64,000 bases of DNA, taken from Allobosea sp. BH3 (GTDB taxonomy: Bacteria > Pseudomonadota > Alphaproteobacteria > Rhizobiales > Beijerinckiaceae). The translations under genes and the position numbers were made by a program. The stretch is from NCBI RefSeq assembly GCF_025499465.1, contig NZ_JAIMCA010000004.1:620001-684000 (forward strand), in the 5' to 3' direction. The notes under the pieces were generated by a model, which saw nothing but the letters and a program-made list of their open reading frames with translations, made no database searches and had not been told where the DNA came from. This document shows, piece by piece, positions 56,599 to 64,000 of this stretch (positions are counted from its first letter, which is position 1; each line of letters starts with the position of its first letter).

Positions 56599-57939
56599 TC
56601 AGTGGCGGAACGAGCGGGCGAGCTGGTCTTCGATCGGCTTGACCAGATAGGCGAGCGCGGTGCGCGTGCCGGTCTGGATGTAGGTCTCGACCGGCATGCC
56701 GGGCAGGAGCGTCTTGCCGCCCAATCGGTTCACCTCGGCCCGCTCCAGCCCGACGCGCGCGGTGTAGAACGAGGTGCCCGTCTTCTCGTCGTTGGTCGCA
56801 TCGGCCGACACCTGGATCAGTCGCCCGTTCAGATCGGGCGTGGTGGTGCTGTCGAAGGCGGGGAAGCGCATGACGACCGCCTGGCCGGCGCGCAGCCTGT
56901 CGATCATCGTCGGCTCGATCCGCGCCTCGACGACGAGGCTGTCGGTCTCTGGCACGATCAGCATGATCTGCTCGGCCGGGCCGATGACGCCGCCGATGGT
57001 GTGAACGGTCTGCTGGTGCACGACGCCATCCTGCGGCGCGCGCATCTCGATGCGCGCGAGCTGGTCCGATGCCGCCACGCGCCGCTCCTGGAGATCGGCG
57101 ATCTTGCCCTCGACATCGCGCAGCTCCGTCGTGACCTCGCGGCGCACATCCTGGTCGACCTGCAGGATCTGCAGCTCGACCTCGGCAATGCGTCCCCGCA
57201 CCCGCGCCATGTCGGAAGTGAGGCTGCCCTCCTCGCCGGCAAGGCGGGAGGCCTCGCGCTGCAGCCCCGTCAGCCGCGAGAGCGCCACGAGACTCTGATT
57301 GTAGAGCTTCTGGACGCCTTCGAGCTCCTGCCAGATCAGCGCCGCCTGGCCGCGCCGGGAGGCCAGCTGCGCCACCAGCCCCTTGATCTCCTCATGCGAC
57401 TGGGCGATCCGCTCGCGCAGCTGCGAGCGCTGGCCGTCCGAGGCGGTGCGTCGCGTGCGGAACAGCACGGTTTCGCTTTCCATGCCCTGGATCACCACCG
57501 GGTCGGCAGCCCGCTCGACAAGCTCCGGCGGTATCACGATCTCGGGCAGCCCGTCGCGCTCCGCCTCGAGCCGGGCCTTGCGCGCCTGGAAGCGCCGGAG
57601 CTCCAGCTCGATCAGGGCCAGGCCCGCCTTCGCATTGGTCTCGTCGAGCCTGACGAGCACGTCGCCGGCCTTGACGCGGTCACCGTCCTTGACGCGGATT
57701 TCGGCGACGACGCCGCCGGTCGGGTGCTGGATGCGCCGGACATTGCTCTCGACCACCACCTTGCCGGGCGCGATCACCGCGCCGGCCAGCGGCGCCGTGG
57801 CGGCCCAGAGGCCGACCGTGCCGAACAGCAGCGCGATCGCCGCGACGCCGGCGACTGCCGCCTTGCGGATGTCGCGGCCCGGATCGAGCCTCGCCTGCGG
57901 CGCCCCGGAACCGGCCTTGTTCTCGTTAACCGCGCGCAT
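56599..57939 (-). CDS. Type I secretion membrane fusion protein (HlyD/PrtE family)
   Basis: 446 residues. One N-terminal membrane helix (VAGVAAIALLFGTVGLWAAT) is followed by the lipoyl half-motif IQHPTGGVVAEIRVKDGDRV, a long coiled-coil hairpin (about 130-290), and the second lipoyl/beta-barrel part (RAPQDGVVHQQTVHTIGGVI). It bridges the inner-membrane ABC protein to an outer-membrane TolC-type channel. Its start overlaps the ABC gene end by 14 bases. No tolC gene is in the window. Confidence 0.92.
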   Translation of the reverse strand: MRAVNENKAGSGAPQARLDPGRDIRKAAVAGVAAIALLFGTVGLWAATAPLAGAVIAPGKVVVESNVRRIQHPTGGVVAEIRVKDGDRVKAGDVLVRLDETNAKAGLALIELELRRFQARKARLEAERDGLPEIVIPPELVERAADPVVIQGMESETVLFRTRRTASDGQRSQLRERIAQSHEEIKGLVAQLASRRGQAALIWQELEGVQKLYNQSLVALSRLTGLQREASRLAGEEGSLTSDMARVRGRIAEVELQILQVDQDVRREVTTELRDVEGKIADLQERRVAASDQLARIEMRAPQDGVVHQQTVHTIGGVIGPAEQIMLIVPETDSLVVEARIEPTMIDRLRAGQAVVMRFPAFDSTTTPDLNGRLIQVSADATNDEKTGTSFYTARVGLERAEVNRLGGKTLLPGMPVETYIQTGTRTALAYLVKPIEDQLARSFRH

Positions 57940-59704
57940 CGGCCATCACCATCTTCTTCGGAGCGGGCGCGCCGACCGCCACGGGCGCCGGTGCGAGGCT
58001 CTTGCGCAGCACCTCGTCCTTCGGGCCGAAGGCCTGCACCTGTCCTTCCGCGAGGATCATCACCAGGTCGATTCCCGCCAGCGCCGAAGGTCTATGGGCG
58101 ATAACGACCACGATGCCGCCGCGCTCGCGCACACCGCCGATCGCGGCCGTCAGCGCCGCATCGCCATCGGAATCGAGGTTGGCGTTGGGCTCGTCGAGCA
58201 CGACGAGGAAGGGGTCGCCATAGAGCGCGCGCGCCAGGCCGATGCGCTGACGCTGGCCGCCGGACAGCGTGCCGCCAGCCTCGCCGACCGGCGTCTCGAA
58301 GCCCTTCGGCAGGCCGAGGATCATGTCGTAGGCGCCGGCGGCCTTGGCTGCGGCCAGCACCGCCGCTTCGGTCATATCCGGGTCGAAGCGCGCGATGTTC
58401 TCCGCCACCGTGCCGGCGAAGAGCTGCACATCCTGCGGCATGTAGCCGATCATCGCGCCACGCTGCTCGGCGGACCACTGGTCGAGCGTCGCGCCATCGA
58501 GGCGCAGGGACCCGCGCTGCACCGGCCAGATGCCGACCAGCGTGCGCGCCAGCGTCGACTTGCCGGAAGCCGAGGGACCGATGACGGCGAGCCCCTGCCC
58601 TGCCTGAAGCGTCAGGCCGACATCCTTGAGAACCGCGCTCTGGGAGCCCGGCGGAGCAACGAAGACATGCTCCAGCCCGAGTTGCTGCGTCGGTCGCTCG
58701 GGCGCGACGAGCGGGTCAGCCTTTGTCTCGCCGAGCGCCGCCTTCATCCGGGCCCAGGCCTGGCGGGCGCCGATGAAGGGCCGCCAGTTGCCGATGGCGA
58801 GCTCGATCGGCGCCAGCGCACGGCTGCTCAGGATCGACGAGGCAATCATCACGCCGGAGGAGGCTTCGTTGTTCATCACCAGCCAGGCGCCGAGGCCGAG
58901 CATGCAGGACTGCAGCATGAAGCGGACGGTCTTCGAGATCGTCCCGAGCATGCTCGTCAGATCGGACGCGCCGAGGCCGGTCGAGACGTAGCGATCGTTG
59001 ACGCTGTCGAAGCGGGCCGTGACGCGCCGCTCCATGCCCAGCGCCGCCACCGCCTCGGCATTGCGCCGCATCGCTTCCAGCAGGGCCGAGCGCTCGGCGC
59101 CGGCGCGCGAAACCTCGGCACTCGGCTTGCGCGAGAGCACCTCGGTCAGCAGCGCCAGCACGACCAGGATCGCGGCGCCGCCGACGAGCGTCCAGCCGAG
59201 ATAGGGATGCAGGATGAAGCACAGCCCGCCATAAAGCGGGATCCAGGGCAGGTCGAACAACGTCGTCGGGCCGAGTCCGGACAGGAAGGACCGCACGCTG
59301 TCGAGGTCGCGCGGGAGCTGCGTGCCTCCCGGCGTCCCGCGCAGCTGCGCCGAGATCATCGTCCCGACGACCGGCCCGCTCAGCTTCCGGTCGAGCGACA
59401 CGCCGATCCGGCCGAGGATGCGCTGGCGCAGCCAGTCGAACATGCCGAGCAGCACGTAAAGCGCGGCCACGATGATCGAGAGCGCGACGAGAGTCGGCAC
59501 GCTGCGCGAGGGCAAAACCCGGTCATAGACCTGCAGCATGTAGATGGAGCCGGTCAGCATCAGGAGATTGACCAGCGCCGAGAACAGCGCGACGGCGAGG
59601 AAGGCGGCGCCGCAGGAGGCCAGAGCCTGGCTCGCGGCGTTCGGAGAGGATTTGGGCAACACGGACGGACCCTGGGCAGCTACTCGACAAGACGGCGCCG
59701 ACAT
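57926..59704 (-). CDS. Type I secretion ABC transporter (PrtD family)
   Basis: 592 residues from MSAPSCRVAAQGPSV. A longer frame to 59827 would run through the upstream terminator hairpin. The membrane domain spans about 30-310, including ALFSALVNLLMLTGSIYMLQVYDRVLPS, the hallmark of PrtD/AprD exporters. The ATPase domain has VIGPSASGKSTLARTLVG, TLSGGQRQRIGLARALYGDPFLVVLDEPNANLD and IAHRPS. There is no peptidase or CLD domain. It most likely exports the adjacent GDPD-RTX protein by its C-terminal signal. Confidence 0.92.
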   Translation of the reverse strand: MSAPSCRVAAQGPSVLPKSSPNAASQALASCGAAFLAVALFSALVNLLMLTGSIYMLQVYDRVLPSRSVPTLVALSIIVAALYVLLGMFDWLRQRILGRIGVSLDRKLSGPVVGTMISAQLRGTPGGTQLPRDLDSVRSFLSGLGPTTLFDLPWIPLYGGLCFILHPYLGWTLVGGAAILVVLALLTEVLSRKPSAEVSRAGAERSALLEAMRRNAEAVAALGMERRVTARFDSVNDRYVSTGLGASDLTSMLGTISKTVRFMLQSCMLGLGAWLVMNNEASSGVMIASSILSSRALAPIELAIGNWRPFIGARQAWARMKAALGETKADPLVAPERPTQQLGLEHVFVAPPGSQSAVLKDVGLTLQAGQGLAVIGPSASGKSTLARTLVGIWPVQRGSLRLDGATLDQWSAEQRGAMIGYMPQDVQLFAGTVAENIARFDPDMTEAAVLAAAKAAGAYDMILGLPKGFETPVGEAGGTLSGGQRQRIGLARALYGDPFLVVLDEPNANLDSDGDAALTAAIGGVRERGGIVVVIAHRPSALAGIDLVMILAEGQVQAFGPKDEVLRKSLAPAPVAVGAPAPKKMVMADARG

Positions 59705-59830
59705 CTTCCGCCGGGCGATAGAAGGCGCAGATGACGGCTTGGTGAAATGGCGACGCGAAGGGCATCGAAATTTCCGATATTCCCCCTCGAATTTCAGGAG
59801 GCGGCAGACCGAGTCGTCCCCGGCCATGCG

Positions 59831-59856
59831 GAAAGGGCGCCTTTCGGCGCCCTTTC
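59831..59856 (-). terminator. Terminator of the GDPD-RTX gene
   Basis: GAAAGGGCGCC / GGCGCCCTTTC with loop TTTC, 27 bases past the stop. It has the same stem as the hairpin at 56544, so the two transcripts are separated by sibling terminators. Confidence 0.75.
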
Positions 59857-59882
59857 GCTTGCTGGCATGCCTGGCTTTTGGC

Positions 59883-62273
59883 TCAGACGAAGTGGAAGTC
59901 GTGGAGGCTGGAGAGCTGGACGTTCTTCAGCGTAAGCGAGGTGTCGGCGTCGATCGTGAAGACGACGTCCGCACCCTGCTGATGCGCCGCCGCAAGCGCC
60001 TCGGCCGCATCAGCGAAGAGGTCGCTATCGAACGCCAGGACGTCGGCGCTGTCGCCCGTCGCCTGGAAGTCCGTAATCGTGTCCTTGCCGAAGCCCGCCG
60101 CGAAGACGAAGGTGTCATGCCCCGCGCCGCCGGTCAGCATGTCGAAGCCGCCGCCACCCGACAAGGTGTCGTCGCCCGCGCCGCCGATCAGCGTATTGTT
60201 GTACTGCGAGCCGTTGAGGACGACCGCATCCGTGGAGCCCGAGGCATCGGCGTTCTCGAAGCCGGTGACCCAGTTGGCGCCCGCGACCTGGCTGGTCGAG
60301 AAGTTGCCCAGATTCACGGTCGCGCCGCTGCGCAGAACCAGCGTGTCGATGCCGGAGCCGCCATCGATCGAATAGTCGGCCGCGTCGTAGACGATGCGGT
60401 CATTACCCGCGCCGCCGCTGACCCGATCGGCATCGGCACCGCCATCGAGGATGTCGTCGCCCGCACCGCCGTTCAGGGTGTCGGAGCCCTCGCCGCCCGA
60501 CAGAGTGTCGTTGCCGGAACCCCCGATCAGCGTGTTGCCGAACTGCGAACCGTTGAGGACCACCGCCTCCGTGGAGCCCGAGGCATCGACGTTCTCGAAG
60601 CCGGCGACCCAGTTGGCGCCCGCGACCTGGCTGGTCGAGAAGTTGCCCAGGTTCACGGTCGCGCCGCTGCGCAGAACCAGCGTGTCGATGCCGGAGCCAC
60701 CATCGATCACATAATCGGCCGCGTCGTAGACGATGCGGTCATTGCCGGCATCGCCGCGGACCTGATCGGCATCGGCGCCGCCGTCGAGGACATCGTCGCC
60801 CGCGCCGCCGCTCAGGTTGTCCCAACCCGCGCCGCCCGACAGCGTATCGTTGCCGGAGCCGCCGATCAGCGTGTTGTTGAACTGCGAGCCGTTGACGACC
60901 ACCGTCCCGGTCGAGGCCGAGGCGTCGACGTTCTCGAAGCCGCCAACCCAGTTGCTGCCGGCGATCTGGCTCGTCGCGAAGTTGCCGAGTTCGACCGTCG
61001 CGCCGCCGAGCAGCACCAGCGTGTCGATGCCGGAGCCGCCATCGACCTCATAGTCGGCCGCATCATAGATGATGCGGTCATTGCCGGCGCCGCCGCGGAG
61101 CCGGTCCCGGCCGGCGCTGCCGTCGAGGACATTGTCGCCGTCGTTGCCGATCAGCGTGTCGTCGCCCTTGCCGCCGATGACGTTCTCGATGCTGATGAGC
61201 GTGTCGGAGCCGGCTTCCTCGCCGAAGGCTTCGCCGGTCGCAAGATTGACTGTGACACCGGCCGAGTCGCTGAGACCCGCCAGATAGGAGACGGTGTCGA
61301 TACCCTCGCCGCCGTCGAGCTCGTCGTCACCGACGCCGCCGACCAGGATGTCGTTACCCTCGCCGCCGTTGATGATGTCGTCATCGGCACCGCCAAAGAG
61401 CTGGTCGTTGCCCGCGCCGCCGTCAATGGTGTCGTCACCGGCGTCGCCATACACCACGTCGTCGCCGGCGCCGGCGTCGATGGTGTCATCGCCCTGCATG
61501 GCATAGATCAGGTCGTTGCCAGCCGTCCCGGTGATGTCGTTGTCGCCTGCGGTGCCGAAGGCGACGTCGATATTGTTGATGTTTGAGATCGCCTCGCGGG
61601 CGGTATTCGTCTCATTGGCGAAGACGCCGTCGACCCCCATGTCGATGAGCCGCTGGATCTCGGCCTGGGTGCCGCGGATGGTCCAACCGACAACCTGCAG
61701 ACCGGCGGCGTGCGCGGCAGCGACACCCGCCGCGGTGATGACGGCGGTGTTCGGCGCGATGATGTCGGCATAGGTCGCGGTGTCCGCGATCACGGCAGCG
61801 GTCATGCTGTAGCCAAGGAAGGCGAGCGGCAGGTCGACGCCGTACTGCGGCATGATCGTCTCATGCAGCATCTTCAGATTGGTCGACGAGAAGCTCTGGA
61901 TCACGACCCGGTCCGGATCGGTGAAGCCGTGCGCGATCAGCTCCTTGATGACGGCTTCGCTGGTAGCGTAGGTGGTGCTCTTGGTCTCGGGGATGATGCC
62001 GAGATTGCGACCGGTCTCGATCGACATCTGCTTGACGAGCTCGATGACCTCTCCGAACGTCTGGAGCGCCGGCTCGAGAGCCTTGGCCTCGGCATAGGTC
62101 AGGTTCGAATAGTTGTGGTTGTCATGGCTGACGACCAGCACGCCATCCTTGGTCAGCCAGAGATCCGGCTCGATGAAGTCCGCGCCCCAGTTCGCAGCCC
62201 AGAGATGAGCTTCGCGCGAGTGATCCGGATACGGATCGGAGCCACGATGGGCGTGCAGAATGATGTCGGTCAT
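59883..62273 (-). CDS. Glycerophosphodiester phosphodiesterase with RTX repeats
   Basis: 796 residues from the ATG at 62273 (GGAG 8 bases upstream; a TTG at 62294 is less likely). The GDPD domain spans about 1-240: ILHAHRGSDPYPDHSREAHL, GADFIEPDLWLTKDGVLVVSHD (catalytic His, Glu, Asp), and GVDGVFANETN. From about 250 the protein has calcium-binding GGxGxDxL nonapeptides with three 113-residue repeats, and it ends SLHDFHFV, like signals for PrtD-type exporters. It is probably secreted and cleaves glycerophosphodiesters outside the cell. The secretion genes lie directly downstream. Confidence 0.88.
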   Translation of the reverse strand: MTDIILHAHRGSDPYPDHSREAHLWAANWGADFIEPDLWLTKDGVLVVSHDNHNYSNLTYAEAKALEPALQTFGEVIELVKQMSIETGRNLGIIPETKSTTYATSEAVIKELIAHGFTDPDRVVIQSFSSTNLKMLHETIMPQYGVDLPLAFLGYSMTAAVIADTATYADIIAPNTAVITAAGVAAAHAAGLQVVGWTIRGTQAEIQRLIDMGVDGVFANETNTAREAISNINNIDVAFGTAGDNDITGTAGNDLIYAMQGDDTIDAGAGDDVVYGDAGDDTIDGGAGNDQLFGGADDDIINGGEGNDILVGGVGDDELDGGEGIDTVSYLAGLSDSAGVTVNLATGEAFGEEAGSDTLISIENVIGGKGDDTLIGNDGDNVLDGSAGRDRLRGGAGNDRIIYDAADYEVDGGSGIDTLVLLGGATVELGNFATSQIAGSNWVGGFENVDASASTGTVVVNGSQFNNTLIGGSGNDTLSGGAGWDNLSGGAGDDVLDGGADADQVRGDAGNDRIVYDAADYVIDGGSGIDTLVLRSGATVNLGNFSTSQVAGANWVAGFENVDASGSTEAVVLNGSQFGNTLIGGSGNDTLSGGEGSDTLNGGAGDDILDGGADADRVSGGAGNDRIVYDAADYSIDGGSGIDTLVLRSGATVNLGNFSTSQVAGANWVTGFENADASGSTDAVVLNGSQYNNTLIGGAGDDTLSGGGGFDMLTGGAGHDTFVFAAGFGKDTITDFQATGDSADVLAFDSDLFADAAEALAAAHQQGADVVFTIDADTSLTLKNVQLSSLHDFHFV
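60150..61166 (-). repeat. Three 339-base repeats in the RTX region
   Basis: The segment around GATGCGGTCA recurs at 60393, 60732 and 61071, an exact period of 339 bases (113 codons). The two downstream copies (60150-60830) are nearly identical over long stretches, and the third has diverged more. The boundaries are approximate. Confidence 0.8.
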
Positions 62274-62482
62274 AGCCTGGTCTCCGGTAGTCAACTCTGG
62301 GAATTTTCGCGTCGCCTATCGCGATCGCGGTGAAAAAGCGCCGATGGAGGACGGCGCGCGGAACCTGGCCGAAAGACCGCCCATCGCGCCGTCGACGGGA
62401 CTGGAATGGGTGGTCGACATCATCAGGCCCGCTTTGCCGTTGACACGACGACGCGGGCCCGTTTCGAGCCGGTCGAGCATCG

Positions 62483-62497
62483 TTAACAATCGGTTAC
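62483..62497. promoter_or_regulatory. Candidate CtrA-like site
   Basis: TTAA-N7-TTAC in the 520-base gap between the divergent GDPD-RTX and LysR genes. The rest of this gap (62274-62793) shows no gene or clear repeat. Short ORFs in it lack ribosome sites. Confidence 0.35.
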
Positions 62498-62793
62498 TGC
62501 TTAGGGAGGGCAGATGACGGGCCGATGAAACAGCCGGACCCGCTCCATCAAAAGTTGCGATGCCCGGTATCGAGGAAGCATTTCAGCCTCGGCGGGACAT
62601 ATCGGCGCCCCGATGCAAGCTGTTGGCATTTTTAGAGATTTCTGCCCGGAATCTCCGTCATAAATCAGAAGTAAAGACCCGATATCGGCGTTCCATCCCT
62701 CATCGAACCAGCGATCGGGGATGCTCGACAGAGCGGCTGAGCGCCATTGAAGGGGCGCCGGGCGGGCTATGGCTCACCGGCGTGAGTGAGGTC

Positions 62794-63699
62794 ATGGCAT
62801 CGGTTACGCAGCTTCGCGCCTTTCACTACGTTGCGACCGCCGGTGGTTACTCCCAGGCCGCGCGCGAGACGGCGATCAGCCAGTCGAATCTCTCCGGCCA
62901 GGTACGCCAGCTCGAGGCCGCCTCCGGCCTCGCCCTGTTCGAGCGCGGCCCTTACGGGGTGAGGCTGACCTCCGACGGCGAGGCCCTCTTCAAGGTGACC
63001 GCGCGGCTGTTCCTGTCACTCGGGGAGGCCGACGCCATCCTGAAGAGCCGGAAGGTCGATGGCGGGCGCCTGCGCATCGCCTCCGACGGCGTCGTGCATT
63101 CGCTGCCAATCCTGGCGGCGCTGCGCCGCTACCGGCCCAACCTCGTCTTCTCGCTGCTGGTGCATAACTCCGATGCCGTCATCGAGCAGGTGGCGCAATA
63201 CCGCGCCGATGTCGGCGTTACGGCGCAGAAGCCGAAGGACGACCGTTTTCATGTGCGCCCGCTGACGAGCATGAATATCGGCGTCTTCATTCCGAAGTCC
63301 CATCCCTGGGCCCGCCGTCGCGATGTCGCCATCCGCGAGCTCGAAGGGCTGCCCTTCGTCCTGCGCGAGAAGGGCTCGCGTACCCGCGAACTGTTCGAGC
63401 AGAATATCCGGGACCATGGCGTCTCGCTCGGCCCCATCCTCGAAGTCTCGACCCGCGAAGGTGTGCGCGAGACCGTGGCGGCCGGGTTCGGCTTTGGCGC
63501 CGTCGCCGATCTCGAATTCGGCTTCGACACCCGCCTGCATTTTCTGCCGCTGCGCGATGTCGAGGTGATGATCGACGAATATCTCGTGTGCCTCGACGAA
63601 AGGCGGCGCATCCCGATGATCGAGGACTTCCTCAAATGCGCAGCCGAGGCGCTCGGCTCCCGTTCCCCGCTCCGGGCTGCGCTCCCCGAGCCCGCCTGA
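62794..63699 (+). CDS. LysR-family transcription regulator
   Basis: 301 residues from MASVTQLRAFHYVATAGG. A longer frame from 62560 is unsupported. The N-terminal helix-turn-helix GYSQAARETAISQSNLSGQVRQLEAASGLALFER is followed by the periplasmic-binding-like effector domain (RLRIASDGVVHSLPIL onward). It has the usual size of the family. The gene is divergent from the GDPD-RTX gene and could regulate it in response to a phosphodiester or phosphonate-type ligand. That link is positional only. Confidence 0.88.
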   Translation: MASVTQLRAFHYVATAGGYSQAARETAISQSNLSGQVRQLEAASGLALFERGPYGVRLTSDGEALFKVTARLFLSLGEADAILKSRKVDGGRLRIASDGVVHSLPILAALRRYRPNLVFSLLVHNSDAVIEQVAQYRADVGVTAQKPKDDRFHVRPLTSMNIGVFIPKSHPWARRRDVAIRELEGLPFVLREKGSRTRELFEQNIRDHGVSLGPILEVSTREGVRETVAAGFGFGAVADLEFGFDTRLHFLPLRDVEVMIDEYLVCLDERRRIPMIEDFLKCAAEALGSRSPLRAALPEPA

Positions 63700-63900
63700 C
63701 CGCGACCGCCGTCCGGAAGGCCGCGATCCTGATCGAAAGGAATGTTTCGGTTTTCTCGATGCCGTCAGGAGACCGTTAACAAACCGTCATCCCCGCAGGC
63801 TCTCTAGCGCGCTTGTCGGCTCTCCTCGGATGAGCCGCCCGGCGGAGCGTCGCGCTTCGGCCGAACTCCCTGTTTGCCTGGCTTCAAGAGGATATCTGCG

Positions 63901-64000
63901 ATGGCGCTCGCTCCCGGTTCGATCAACGTCGCGGCTGAGGCTCCGGCCTTCGGCGATGGCAATGACAGCCTGACCAACACCGACCTTCATGTCGGCACCG
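63901..64000 (+). CDS. Start of an unidentified gene (3' end cut by window)
   Basis: ATG at 63901 with AGAGGA 9 bases before it, followed by 33 open codons to the edge. The visible product begins MALAPGSINVAAEAPAFGDG and continues with NDSLTNTDLHVGT. It is rich in Gly, Asn and Asp and has no signal peptide, which would suit a type I secretion substrate, but the fragment is too short to name. The 200-base leader contains GTTAACAAACCGT (63775-63787), also found upstream of ctrA. Confidence 0.45.
   Translation, partial: MALAPGSINVAAEAPAFGDGNDSLTNTDLHVGT

Noticed and set aside
57383..59734. 783-codon plus-strand frame over the T1SS genes
   Set aside because: It is antisense to HlyD and the ABC protein. 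Arg/Asp/His-rich shadow.
60150..61166. Tandem repeats as a CRISPR array
   Set aside because: The repeats are 339 bases long, in frame, and encode RTX protein. There are no spacers or cas genes.
62260..62517. 85-codon plus-strand frame before the LysR gene
   Set aside because: It overlaps the start of the GDPD-RTX gene and has no ribosome site or recognisable content.

Overview
The window looks like chromosomal DNA of a GC-rich alphaproteobacterium of the order Hyphomicrobiales (Rhizobiales). Bosea or a close relative is my best guess. This rests on the ChpT-CtrA-SciP circuit, a fliF-fliG-fliH-fliN-flbD cluster in the Caulobacter order, DUF1134 and DUF6894 proteins, and dispersed palindromic mosaic elements of the kind found between Rhizobiales genes. 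The genus is inference.

Layout. 1-5.4 kb: a cut HAD hydrolase and a PfkB sugar kinase, a membrane-anchored coiled-coil protein, a DUF1134 protein, a YHS-type protein and CysQ. 5.6-12 kb: chpT followed by cheA-cheW-cheY-cheB-cheR. 12.2-16.9 kb: ctrA divergent from fliI and a DUF1304 gene, then an MFS gene on the other strand and fliJ. 17-24.5 kb: GNAT, a copper-type pair (Cys/His secreted protein and DUF305), an LPG-flippase-like protein, an EamA transporter, flhA and an MFS transporter. 24.7-32.8 kb: a Tat-exported Tyr/Arg-tailed protein, then flbD, fliN, fliH, fliG, fliF, sciP, flgD and fliK, all on the minus strand.

33-37.4 kb: mnmA, a PmtA-type methyltransferase and tRNA-Met(CAT). The 3' end of the tRNA is duplicated about 0.6 kb downstream around an AT-richer segment, which suggests an integration scar. 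DUF6894, Crp/Fnr and lone-receiver genes follow. 37.5-45.1 kb: a minus-strand haem/iron operon (TonB receptor, HemS-like, ChaN-like and two ABC half-transporters with fused ATPase) behind an AT-rich palindromic region. 45.5-47.3 kb: a Gly/Pro/Tyr repeat protein and a three-gene cluster built on a DapA-family protein that lacks its catalytic lysine.

47.4-56.3 kb: a complete kdp potassium system, in transcription order a 26-codon ORF, kdpF, kdpA, an unlisted 58-residue membrane protein, kdpB, kdpC, kdpD, kdpE and a ptsN-type EIIA gene. 56.6-62.3 kb: a type I secretion pair (HlyD and ABC) beside a 796-residue glycerophosphodiesterase-RTX protein that is probably its substrate. The window closes with a LysR regulator and the first 33 codons of another ORF.

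How it works together: the first half carries the phosphorelay output (ChpT, CtrA), its inhibitor (SciP), the flagellar sigma-54 regulator (FlbD), the export/rotor parts and the chemotaxis machinery. CtrA-like sites lie in front of sciP and fliF. The second half is nutrient handling (haem, potassium, phosphodiesters). No insertion sequence, transposase, integrase gene, rRNA or CRISPR array was seen.
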